DNA from: an uncultured Lachnospiraceae bacterium
Lineage (GTDB): Bacteria > Bacillota > Clostridia > Lachnospirales > Lachnospiraceae
Length of the DNA: 59,576 bases
Direction of reading: 5' to 3'
NCBI GenBank assembly: GCA_949948715.1
Contig: CATLGW010000013.1
Coordinates: forward strand, 1-59,576
This document shows, piece after piece, positions 1-7,654 of the stretch (position 1 is the stretch's first letter; each line of letters starts with the position of its first letter). The notes below the pieces were generated by a model. It was not told where the DNA came from. It saw only the letters and a list, made by a program, of their open reading frames with translations, and searched no databases. The position numbers and the translations under genes were made by a program.

Positions 1-87
1 TGCCAGATTGCGGAACTGGTGTCTCTCTTTATTAGCAAACTGCCTGAAAACTGGAAAAATCGTTTCCAAATGCCCAAAGTGGCGTAA
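1..87 (+). CDS. C-terminal 28 residues of an unidentified gene (partial)
   Basis: An open frame enters from the left edge and stops with TAA at 85-87. The visible end reads ...FISKLPENWKNRFQMPKVA. I do not recognise the family. The stretch up to about 120 is clearly more AT-rich than the kinase gene that follows. That kinase lacks its N-terminus, so an inserted or recombined element, such as a transposase 3' end, is possible. This is inference only, because no terminal inverted repeat can be assigned from this fragment. Confidence 0.4.
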   Translation, partial: CQIAELVSLFISKLPENWKNRFQMPKVA

Positions 88-98
88 TTTCTGGTAGT

Positions 99-1892
99 AT
101 GCCTAATTTTAGTATGCGAAGTATGAGGGATTACACGGGGGAGAAGACCTTCGATGTGGAGTACCGCCTTTCCACCAGGCAGGCCGGATGGAGGTGGTTT
201 CACTCCGCCGGCCGGCTGTCCCGGAGGGAGGACGGTTCCCCCGTCAATTTCGTGGGGCTGTTTGTGGATATTGACGATGAGAAGAAGCTGGAGGAGCTGC
301 TGGAGCGGCAGAAGACCGATCTTCAGGACGCCCTGGCCGCGGCCCAGCACGCCAACAGGGCCAAGACTACCTTCCTAAACAATATGTCCCATGACATCAG
401 GACTCCCATGAACGCCATTATAGGCTTTACCTCCCTGGCCGCCGCCCATATCGACAACAGAGAGCAGGTGCAGGATTATCTGGGGAAGATCAGCACCTCC
501 AGCAATCATCTGCTCAGTCTGATCAACGACGTTCTGGATATGAGCCGCATCGAGAGCGGAAAGGTGAAGATCGAGGAGAAGGAGACCTCTCTGCCGGAGA
601 TCATGCACGACCTGAAGACCATCGTCCAGGCGGATATCGCCTCCAAGCAGTTGGAATTCTTTATCGATACCGCCGACGTGGTGAACGAGCATGTGCTGTG
701 CGACAAGCTAAGGCTGAACCAGGTTCTGCTGAATCTTCTGAGCAACGCCATGAAGTTTACAAAGCCCGGGGGGATTGTCAGTGTCCGCATCTTGCAGAAG
801 GGTGTCATTCAGGACGACAGAGCCGACTATGAATTTCAGGTGAAGGACACCGGAATCGGAATGAGCAGGGAGTTCCTGGAACATGTCTTTGAGCCCTTTG
901 AGCGTGAGCGGACCAGCACGGTCAGCGGAATCCAGGGGACAGGGCTGGGTATGGCCATCACCAAGAATATCGTGGATATGATGGGCGGCTCCATCTCGGT
1001 TGCCAGCGAGGAGGGGAAGGGCACGGTCTTCACTGTGTCTCTGCGGCTGCGTACCTGCTCCGGTCCTGTGCGGCAGGAGATAATTCCCGAGCTGAAGGGG
1101 CTGAGGGCTCTGGTGGCGGACGACGATTTCAACACCTGTTCCAGCGTCACAAAGATGCTCTCCACCATCGGTATGCGGCCTGACTGGACCACCTCCGGCA
1201 AGGAGGCGGTCCTTCGGGTAAAGCTTGCGGGGGAGCAGAATGACGAGTACGCCGTGTACATTATAGACTGGCTGATGCCGGATATGAACGGCATCGAGGT
1301 GGTGAGGAGGATCCGGGGCATGATCGGTGAGGACACTCCCATTATCATCCTGACCGCGTACGATTGGGCGGATATTGAGGAGGAGGCGAGGAAGGCGGGA
1401 GTTACGGCCTTTTGCTCGAAGCCCATCTTCCTGTCGGAGCTGCGGGAGATTCTGGAAGCCCCCTTTGCGGCCAGGGAGTCAAAGGAGGAGACGGATACCG
1501 GGTTTTCCTTTGAGGGGAAGAAGCTTTTGTTAGTGGAGGACAATGAGCTGAATCAGGAGATTGCCCTGGAGATTCTGGGGCATGTGGGCTTTGTCATGGA
1601 TGTGGCCGACAACGGAGCGGCCGCGGTGGAGAAGATGAGAGCGGCCGCTCCCGGACAATATGATCTCATACTGATGGACATTCAAATGCCCATTATGAAC
1701 GGATATGAGGCCACGAGGACCATCCGGGCCCTGGGCACCGGGGATTCCGCCGATATCCCTATCGTGGCCATGACTGCCGACGCCTTCGACGAGGACAGGC
1801 GGTCGGCGCTGGAGGCAGGGATGAACGGGCATATTGCCAAGCCCATCGACGTCCCGAAGCTGATGGAGCTTTTGCGGAAAATATTAGAGTAG
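99..1892 (+). CDS. Hybrid sensor histidine kinase, N-terminally truncated (PAS remnant, HisKA, HATPase, two receiver domains)
   Basis: Membrane-signalling type hybrid kinase that has lost its input half. Residues 15-60 are the end of a PAS fold (FDVEYR...WRWFHSAGRL...GLFVDI). A short coiled coil at 60-88 leads to the HisKA box NMSHDIRTP with phospho-acceptor H98. The ATPase domain shows the N box (LLSNAMKF), DTGIGMS and GTGLGMAIT. Receiver 1 has D390 in IIDWLMPDMNG and receiver 2 has D527 in LMDIQMPIMNG. Family members normally carry a full PAS or transmembrane sensor before this point. Here the frame begins abruptly with a poor ribosome site next to an AT-rich foreign-looking end, so it may be a broken gene. 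All catalytic boxes remain intact. The arabinofuranosidase gene follows 16 bases later. Confidence 0.85.
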   Translation: MPNFSMRSMRDYTGEKTFDVEYRLSTRQAGWRWFHSAGRLSRREDGSPVNFVGLFVDIDDEKKLEELLERQKTDLQDALAAAQHANRAKTTFLNNMSHDIRTPMNAIIGFTSLAAAHIDNREQVQDYLGKISTSSNHLLSLINDVLDMSRIESGKVKIEEKETSLPEIMHDLKTIVQADIASKQLEFFIDTADVVNEHVLCDKLRLNQVLLNLLSNAMKFTKPGGIVSVRILQKGVIQDDRADYEFQVKDTGIGMSREFLEHVFEPFERERTSTVSGIQGTGLGMAITKNIVDMMGGSISVASEEGKGTVFTVSLRLRTCSGPVRQEIIPELKGLRALVADDDFNTCSSVTKMLSTIGMRPDWTTSGKEAVLRVKLAGEQNDEYAVYIIDWLMPDMNGIEVVRRIRGMIGEDTPIIILTAYDWADIEEEARKAGVTAFCSKPIFLSELREILEAPFAARESKEETDTGFSFEGKKLLLVEDNELNQEIALEILGHVGFVMDVADNGAAAVEKMRAAAPGQYDLILMDIQMPIMNGYEATRTIRALGTGDSADIPIVAMTADAFDEDRRSALEAGMNGHIAKPIDVPKLMELLRKILE

Positions 1893-1908
1893 AAACGAGG
1901 AATGACGG

Positions 1909-3864
1909 ATGAAGATACGGATTGGCGCAGAGGAGAGAGCCCAAATCAGGGAGGGCATGATCGGCCTGTTTTTTGAGGATATCAACTATGGGGCGGACGG
2001 CGGGCTGTACGCAGAGCTTTTGGAGAATCGTTCCTTTGAGTTTTGCAGGGCCGGCGGCGGAGCGCGGGACTACTGGACGGAATATGACGGAGGCTATGCC
2101 TGGAGTCTCTGGCCTCAGGGGGCCCGGGGCAGCGTCCGTTTTGTCACGGGCAGCCCCCATACCGAGGAGAATCCCCATTACATGAGGCTTACCGCCAAGA
2201 ATCCCGGGGAGGGTGTCCAAAATAAGGCCTATGACGGCCTTTACCTGAAGAAGGACATGGAGTACAGGCTCACATTCTGGGCGCGGTGCGTGGATTTTGA
2301 GGGAGGCTTTGTGGCGGCTGCCGTAAAAGACGGCAGGGTTTTGGCCCGGACAGAGATTCCCGCCTCCCGGGGGAGGGAGGAGACCGACAGCCATTTTCGC
2401 AGATACGATGGGGTTCTGCGGGCGGAAGAACAGGCGGAAGGGGCCGTGTTTACTCTGTGTCTGTCCGAGCCCGGCACGGTGGAGTTTGACTATATCTCCC
2501 TCTTTCCCGCAGACGCGGTGGCGGGGATATTCAGAAAAGACCTCTTTGATATGCTGAAAGATCTGCGGCCCGGATTCTTACGCTTTCCCGGGGGATGCGT
2601 GGTGGAGGGAAATACCCTGGCGAACCGCTATCGGTTCAAAGACAGCTTAAAACCCCTCTGGGCCAGGAGAAACAACTGGAACCGCTGGGCGGTCCACGGA
2701 AACTGTGAGGAGAACGGATTTGAGAGTCCCTACAGCCATTATAATCAAACCCTGGGCCTGGGCTATTACGAATATTTCCTGCTGTGCGAGCTGATCGGAG
2801 CCCGGCCGCTGCCGGTGCTTAATGTGGGTCTGGCCTGCCAGTATCAGTCCCACGAGATGGTGGGCACGGACAGTCCGGCATTTGAGGAGTATGTGCAGGA
2901 CGCCCTGGATTTGATAGAATTTGCCAACGGCGGGGAGGACACCCGCTGGGGAGCCGTCAGGGCGCGGATGGGGCACAGGGAGCCCTTCGGCCTCACCATG
3001 CTGGGGGTGGGAAACGAGCAGTGGCAGACCAGCGAATCCAACTTCTTTGAGAGATATGAGCGGTTTGAGAGAGCCATCCATGCCTATGCGCCGGATATCC
3101 GGCTCATCGGCTCCGCGGGTCCCGACGTCACCTCCGAGAGATACAGGACGGCCTGGGATTTCTACCATGCCCATGAGGCGCAGGAAAATTTCGTGTACGC
3201 CGTGGACGAACACTATTATGTGAAGCCCCAGTGGCTCTATGAACATGTTGATTTCTACGACGATTATTCCCGCGGGGTGAAGGTATTTTCGGGGGAGTAT
3301 GCGGCCCATCCCGCAAGCGGCTTCAATATGCCCCAGGCCAACACTCTGGAGGGAGCGCTGGCGGAGGCGGCCTTTCTCACCGGGGTGGAGCGAAACGCCG
3401 ACGTGGTGGTCCTGGCCTCCTACGCACCCCTGTTTGCCAGACTGGGATACACCCAGTGGTCGCCGGATATGATCTGGTTTGACGGGGCAGGCTGTTACGG
3501 AAGCCCCAGCTACTATGTGCAGAAGCTCTATTCCCTGAATATGGGGGATGCGGTCCTTTCCATGGAGGGAGCCGGGGAAGCCCGCGGAGAGGGGATTTAC
3601 TGCTCTGCAAGTCTATCTAAGAGAGACGATGAGATCATTGTAAAAATCGTCAATTCCGGGGAGGAGGAGAAGCGGGTGGAGCTTGAGCTGTGGGAAGGAC
3701 GGCGGGGAGGGAATGTCCGATTCTTTCTGCTCACCGGGCCGGGAAGGGAGGCTGTAAACAGCCTTGCAAACCCGGAAAATGTGGCGGTCAGGGAGGGGAG
3801 CTTTGCTTCTCTTGGGGAAATTCTGCTGCCGCCCCTGTCTTTTGCGGTGCTTCGGATTGACTGA
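1909..3864 (+). CDS. Alpha-L-arabinofuranosidase, GH51 family, intracellular
   Basis: Hydrolyses terminal alpha-L-arabinofuranosyl residues from arabinan or arabinoxylan oligosaccharides. The N-terminus has the GH51 signature GLFFEDINYGADGGLYAEL. Residues about 75-195 look like a carbohydrate-binding-like beta insert, followed by a TIM barrel and a C-terminal beta domain. The likely acid/base is E370 in GVGNEQW and the nucleophile is E463 in FSGEYAAH. At 651 residues it belongs to the long GH51 type rather than the roughly 500-residue type. No signal peptide is seen, so it should act in the cytoplasm on imported oligosaccharides. The start ATG follows an ACGAGG ribosome site. No sugar transporter or other glycosidase lies beside it, and a hairpin terminator follows at 3969. 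Confidence 0.92.
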   Translation: MKIRIGAEERAQIREGMIGLFFEDINYGADGGLYAELLENRSFEFCRAGGGARDYWTEYDGGYAWSLWPQGARGSVRFVTGSPHTEENPHYMRLTAKNPGEGVQNKAYDGLYLKKDMEYRLTFWARCVDFEGGFVAAAVKDGRVLARTEIPASRGREETDSHFRRYDGVLRAEEQAEGAVFTLCLSEPGTVEFDYISLFPADAVAGIFRKDLFDMLKDLRPGFLRFPGGCVVEGNTLANRYRFKDSLKPLWARRNNWNRWAVHGNCEENGFESPYSHYNQTLGLGYYEYFLLCELIGARPLPVLNVGLACQYQSHEMVGTDSPAFEEYVQDALDLIEFANGGEDTRWGAVRARMGHREPFGLTMLGVGNEQWQTSESNFFERYERFERAIHAYAPDIRLIGSAGPDVTSERYRTAWDFYHAHEAQENFVYAVDEHYYVKPQWLYEHVDFYDDYSRGVKVFSGEYAAHPASGFNMPQANTLEGALAEAAFLTGVERNADVVVLASYAPLFARLGYTQWSPDMIWFDGAGCYGSPSYYVQKLYSLNMGDAVLSMEGAGEARGEGIYCSASLSKRDDEIIVKIVNSGEEEKRVELELWEGRRGGNVRFFLLTGPGREAVNSLANPENVAVREGSFASLGEILLPPLSFAVLRID

Positions 3865-3968
3865 GAGGGTTTTTGGAAATGGTGAGCCGGCGGAGATCTT
3901 GTTTCTCACCGTCTCCCGGCGGTTCAAGACCGCATATCTGGATTATGTTACGAATGATTCACGCAGGT

Positions 3969-4010
3969 AAATGGACATTCCACCCAGGGGGATGTCTATT
4001 TTCGTGTTTT
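3969..4010 (+). terminator. Intrinsic terminator after the GH51 gene
   Basis: A 10-bp stem (3969-3978 with 3992-4001, one G-T pair) extends inward through CC/GG around an ACCCAGG-type loop. The run TTTTCGTGTTTT follows. It lies about 105 bases after the GH51 stop. Confidence 0.7.
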
Positions 4011-4099
4011 ATTTTATATTCGTAAAAGTAAAAGGTCGAAATTGTTTGCGGTCATACAAAAATGACATTATTTGGACCAAAATTAACATACCCACAGCC

Positions 4100-4128
4100 T
4101 TAAGAGGGCAGATTATTTATGATATAAT
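4100..4128 (+). promoter_or_regulatory. Promoter of the LytTR/GHKL operon
   Basis: A TTAAGA -35 box (4100-4105), 17-base spacer and perfect TATAAT (4123-4128) preceded by TGA (extended -10) lie 41 bases before the first regulator ATG. Upstream, the AT-rich stretch 4011-4095 holds a GTCAT...ATGAC inverted repeat, which could be a regulator site. Confidence 0.65.
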
Positions 4129-4169
4129 GTAAAAAGCTGTAGATTGTTGGAAGGAAAAGAAGGTTTGAC

Positions 4170-4868
4170 ATGAAAATAGCGATCTGTGACGACTGTTATG
4201 AGGATGCGTTGACTTTAAATGATTTTCTGGAGGGTCAGGAGACCAAAATTTATTCCTCTTCGGACAGTCTTATGGAGGATGTGGAACATAGAGGGCAGCA
4301 GTATGATCTGTATCTGCTGGACATTTTTATGGGGGACACCACGGATGGGTTGGAACTGGCCAGGAAACTCAGGATTCGGGATAGGGAGGCTGCCATCTGT
4401 TTTATCTCCTCCAGCGACGGCTTTTACAGGGAGGCCTATGACCTCTATGCGGTTCAGTACCTCCTTAAGCCGGTGCGGGAGAAGGACGTGGAAGCTCTCC
4501 TGGACAGGGTATCACACAACATCTCCCGGAATAAGGATCAGAGCCTTCGGTTCAAATTCAGGGGACAGGCAGGGGCCATTGCCTACGGCAATATCCTGTA
4601 TATCAGCAGCAGAGAGCACACGCTTCTGATTCAGTGCAGGGACGGGACGGTGCAGAGATGTATGGGGAAGCTGAGCGAGATGGAACAGCAGGTGGACGGA
4701 AATATTTTTCAGCGATGCCATCAGAGTTTTCTGGTGAATATGTACCAGGTGGACAGCTTAAACGGAAGCGATCTGATGGTGGCGGGGTACAGCATTCCTA
4801 TTTCCAGGCGCTATTATCCGGAAGTGAGGAGGCGATACCGGGAGATCCTTTTTGAGGAGGTGGAGTGA
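4170..4868 (+). CDS. LytTR-family response regulator (first of two)
   Basis: Cytoplasmic DNA-binding response regulator of the AgrA/LytR type. Residues 1-115 form a receiver with the acidic pair DD at 7-8, phospho-acceptor D51 (LLDIFMG) and K in LLKPV. Residues about 135-230 are a LytTR domain (FQRCHQSFLVNM..., ISRRYY). Length 232 is typical. It heads a three-gene operon with its likely partner kinase, whose ATG sits in the TGATG overlap at this gene's stop. Its own promoter region is the obvious first target to test for autoregulation. No AgrB/AgrD-type peptide system is visible nearby, so the signal is unknown. Confidence 0.9.
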   Translation: MKIAICDDCYEDALTLNDFLEGQETKIYSSSDSLMEDVEHRGQQYDLYLLDIFMGDTTDGLELARKLRIRDREAAICFISSSDGFYREAYDLYAVQYLLKPVREKDVEALLDRVSHNISRNKDQSLRFKFRGQAGAIAYGNILYISSREHTLLIQCRDGTVQRCMGKLSEMEQQVDGNIFQRCHQSFLVNMYQVDSLNGSDLMVAGYSIPISRRYYPEVRRRYREILFEEVE

Positions 4869-6154
4869 TGGCTCAGACGCTTCGGGATTTATCTGCTTTT
4901 TGGGTTATGTTTCATGTATTCTGCCTGTTTATTATGCTGTTTCGGTCCCGTTACACAAAGAAGAAGACGCTTCTGCTGACCGGAATCGGCATTGGAGTTC
5001 TGATTCTTTTGAATGCTGCCGGACTGCTGATATTGGGTTATGAGGTGATGGGAAGACTCTTTTTTATCACCTGTTCGATTCCCAGCTTTGTCTTTTTTTA
5101 TGTGATGTCCGCGGATAAAAAGACGCGCTTTCTCTTCACCTTCTGCCTGGCGGACACCTCCTGCCTTTGGATTATCGGTGTCACGCTGCTTTTGGACGCC
5201 TATCCCGGCGGCGGGAACGGTTGGGTGATGCTTTTGAGCAGACTGATTGCCCTTCCTCTGCTGGAGTACTGTGTTTATCGTTATCTGAGAAAACCTTTTC
5301 TGGAGCTTCAGGCCGTCGTGGAGAAGGGATGGGGAGTTTTTTTCGGAATGACGCTTCTTTATTATGTTCTGCTGATAGTGGTATTGTACTATCCCAACAA
5401 CATTGAGAATCGGCCGGAGGATGTGTTTGTCTGTGTGCTGATTTTGATCTTAATGCTGTTCAATTACGCCACGATATTCACCGCTCTCTATCGGCAGCTT
5501 TTGCTCTACCGCAAGCAGCAGAGCGAGCGGCTTCTCCAGGAGCAGAAGCTTTCCCTGAAAGCCCAGCTTGAGAACCAGCAGCGGATCCGGCGGATGAAGC
5601 ATGACATGAAGACGCATACGGCCACTCTTGGCGGGCTTTTGTCCGCGGGGAGGACAAAAGAAGCCCTGGGATATATCAAGAATGTGGAGGACGAGATGGA
5701 CGCCCTGTGGGGGCCTTTTTGTCCCAATCCCTATATCAACGCGGTGCTGGGCTATTATCTGCAGAAGTTGTCTGAGATGGACGGGGAGCTTTTACTGGAT
5801 ATCCAGGTGGGGGACGAGGCGCTGCCCTACATGGAGCTGTGTCGGATTCTCTCCAACGGCCTGGAGAATGCCTGTGACGCCGTGGGGGAATTTCCGGAGA
5901 GGGAGAATCGGCAGGTCTCCCTCCGGATGAAATACAGCAGGGACTATCTGGTCATACGGATCAAAAACCGCTGCAGAGACGGGCTGCATGTGGAGAAGGG
6001 GACCGTCCCTTTCACCGAGAAGGAGGGCTCTGACCACGGATTTGGGTTGCCTACAGTGCGGGAGGCGGCGGAGAAGCTGGGAGGAGATATGGTCTGTTAC
6101 ACGGAGAAAGGGTTCTTTGTGTTGGATGCCATGGTGCGGACCAGGTCCTGTTAA
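4868..6154 (+). CDS. GHKL-domain sensor histidine kinase (AgrC-like)
   Basis: Integral membrane kinase predicted to phosphorylate the adjacent LytTR regulators. About seven hydrophobic helices fill residues 10-220. A coiled coil follows, then the phospho-acceptor motif RMKHDMKTH (H245) and a GHKL ATPase with N334 in NGLENACD and the glycine loop HGFGLPTV. An upstream in-frame GTG at 4865 exists, but the AGGAGG at 4855-4860 is better spaced for ATG 4868, which overlaps the previous stop by one base. This architecture matches peptide-sensing AgrC-type kinases. The ligand cannot be told from the sequence. Confidence 0.88.
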   Translation: MAQTLRDLSAFWVMFHVFCLFIMLFRSRYTKKKTLLLTGIGIGVLILLNAAGLLILGYEVMGRLFFITCSIPSFVFFYVMSADKKTRFLFTFCLADTSCLWIIGVTLLLDAYPGGGNGWVMLLSRLIALPLLEYCVYRYLRKPFLELQAVVEKGWGVFFGMTLLYYVLLIVVLYYPNNIENRPEDVFVCVLILILMLFNYATIFTALYRQLLLYRKQQSERLLQEQKLSLKAQLENQQRIRRMKHDMKTHTATLGGLLSAGRTKEALGYIKNVEDEMDALWGPFCPNPYINAVLGYYLQKLSEMDGELLLDIQVGDEALPYMELCRILSNGLENACDAVGEFPERENRQVSLRMKYSRDYLVIRIKNRCRDGLHVEKGTVPFTEKEGSDHGFGLPTVREAAEKLGGDMVCYTEKGFFVLDAMVRTRSC

Positions 6155-6193
6155 ATGCGGGAAGAACAGGCCGCAGACGGATGGAGTGTGACA

Positions 6194-6916
6194 ATGAAGA
6201 TTGCGGTTTACACGGATGACAGGGAGCTTTATGAGAGCATAGAGAGGGCGGTAAACGGGCTGGAGAGCGACTCTCCCATGAGTTTTTGTTTGACTCAAAT
6301 GGTCAATCTTCGGCAGATGGCGGAGGTGCTGTCTGCCACCTCTCTCAATATGGCGCTGGTGGATTTGGGGACGGCCCGGGGGAAGGAGGCGGCGGAAACG
6401 CTGTACCTGAACGATTCGTGCTGTTCCTGCTATCTTCTGGACAAGGACGAAACCCACGGCCTGTTCGGATATCAGGTGGGCGCCAGGGATTTTTTGTTAA
6501 AGCCGGTGGAGCCGGCAAGGCTTTTGCGTATTGTCACCGAGGAGGCCAAGAGGCAGCAGCTCAATCTTCTGAGGGAGATCAGAGTGAAGGTGGACGGGCT
6601 GTGGAAGCCCGTGTCTCCGGCCAGCGTCCTGTATGTGGAGAGCATGGGGCATAATCTGATCTTTCATATGATAAACGGAAAAGATATCCGGTTTGTGGCC
6701 ACCTTCAAGGAATATTATCCGATTTTGAATACCTTTCCCCAGTTTCTGCGGTGCCACCAGAGCTATATACTGAACCTGGACTATGTGGCGGATATGAAAA
6801 ACGACGTGTTCCTCCTGGGCGGCGGGGAGGAGATCAACATTTCCAGACAGTACCGCAGGGAGTGCAAGCGAAAATACATAGACTTTATGATGAAAAAATA
6901 TTGTGAGGATAATTAA
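6194..6916 (+). CDS. LytTR-family response regulator (second)
   Basis: Second regulator of the module, about 240 residues. The receiver keeps an acidic pair (D8, D9), a candidate phospho-acceptor D57 in MALVDLG and K103 in LLKPV. The usual Thr/Ser switch position and the segment around it are poorly conserved (CYLLDKD). The LytTR domain occupies about 140-235 (RCHQSYILNLDYV, ISRQYRRE). The frame is open from ATG 6155 directly after the kinase stop. The internal ATG 6194 has a GGAG ribosome site and begins exactly at the receiver fold, so I prefer it. Two LytTR regulators flanking one kinase suggests branched or antagonistic output. A strong terminator follows. Confidence 0.85.
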   Translation: MKIAVYTDDRELYESIERAVNGLESDSPMSFCLTQMVNLRQMAEVLSATSLNMALVDLGTARGKEAAETLYLNDSCCSCYLLDKDETHGLFGYQVGARDFLLKPVEPARLLRIVTEEAKRQQLNLLREIRVKVDGLWKPVSPASVLYVESMGHNLIFHMINGKDIRFVATFKEYYPILNTFPQFLRCHQSYILNLDYVADMKNDVFLLGGGEEINISRQYRRECKRKYIDFMMKKYCEDN

Positions 6917-6951
6917 AGGCGGGCCTGTCACAGCGAGGGCCCGCCTTTTTC
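6915..6951 (+). terminator. Intrinsic terminator between convergent genes
   Basis: GGCGGGCC (6918-6925) pairs with GGCCCGCC (6938-6945) and TTTTT follows. The plus-strand LytTR operon ends here. The minus-strand 211-residue gene stops just inside it, so it may serve both directions (AAA precedes the stem on the other side). Confidence 0.85.
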
Positions 6952-7563
6952 TTTGCGCATTACGGTTTTTAACACTGCCGGATCGGCATATCGCTGGCAG
7001 ATCTCCCGGTGTTCCACGGGTGCCTGGGGAAGTCTGTTCTCCGCTTCCTGGAGGGATATCTGTCTGCGTTGTCGGTAGATGTCCTCCGGGAAGGGATGTC
7101 CCAGGTTTTCGGAGCAGAAATCTTTCAGGGAGGCGGAAATCTCCGTGTCCCTGAGCCCTGCCATATGCTCCGCGGCGGTGAGGGCCTTATGGTATTCCTT
7201 CAGGACGGGCAGCTCCAGGAGACGTTTTCTCATGTCCCGGTATTCCGGGGAGTGGGAGAGGTCAAAGAGGACGGCCGCCAGCTCCGCCGTATGGAGCATG
7301 GAGGCGGCCTGCCGCATTCCGTACTCCTGAGGTCTTGCCGCCTCCAGGAGACGCCCCGTTTCCCGGCTGACCTCCTCCGGCTGGCTCTGACAGGCGATCT
7401 CTATGAGGGCGGATCTGTAGGCGAAAGCCGTGTCGATGATGCTGTGCTTCCCCAGCAGGTCCAGCCGGGGATATTTCAGGGCGCATTCCCTGGTGACGGG
7501 ACAGGAGGGAAGCGCCGTATTTACTTGAAAGGCCTGTTCCAGCGCCTTTTTCCAGGTATTCAT
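6928..7563 (-). CDS. Hypothetical protein, last gene of the left arm of the secretion-like locus
   Basis: A 211-residue soluble protein with no signal peptide, no membrane helix and no motif I recognise. It looks mostly helical, with Glu/Arg/Leu-rich segments such as YRDMRKRLLELPVLKEYHKAL, and has cysteines in PSCPVTREC. The open frame extends upstream to 7959, but that part overlaps the end of the giant secreted-protein gene in another frame. An AAGGAGGA ribosome site supports ATG at 7563. It lies 91 bases after the giant gene, with no terminator seen between, so the two are probably co-transcribed. A chaperone or cytoplasmic partner of the large protein is one untested option. Confidence 0.65.
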   Translation of the reverse strand: MNTWKKALEQAFQVNTALPSCPVTRECALKYPRLDLLGKHSIIDTAFAYRSALIEIACQSQPEEVSRETGRLLEAARPQEYGMRQAASMLHTAELAAVLFDLSHSPEYRDMRKRLLELPVLKEYHKALTAAEHMAGLRDTEISASLKDFCSENLGHPFPEDIYRQRRQISLQEAENRLPQAPVEHREICQRYADPAVLKTVMRKEKGGPSL

Positions 7564-7654
7564 CCGCACTTCCTCCTTTCCCTTTTCGCCAATGTCCGTT
7601 GACCGGTTTTCATTTTGTCCTCTATCCTGTTCTTTTGCCCGTAGAGTGGGCGGT

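Noticed and set aside
2647..3309. Minus-strand frames within the GH51 gene
   Set aside because: They are shadows opposite a complete enzyme gene and have no starts of their own.
4865..4867. GTG start for the GHKL kinase
   Set aside because: The AGGAGG lies only four bases before it. ATG 4868 is better spaced.
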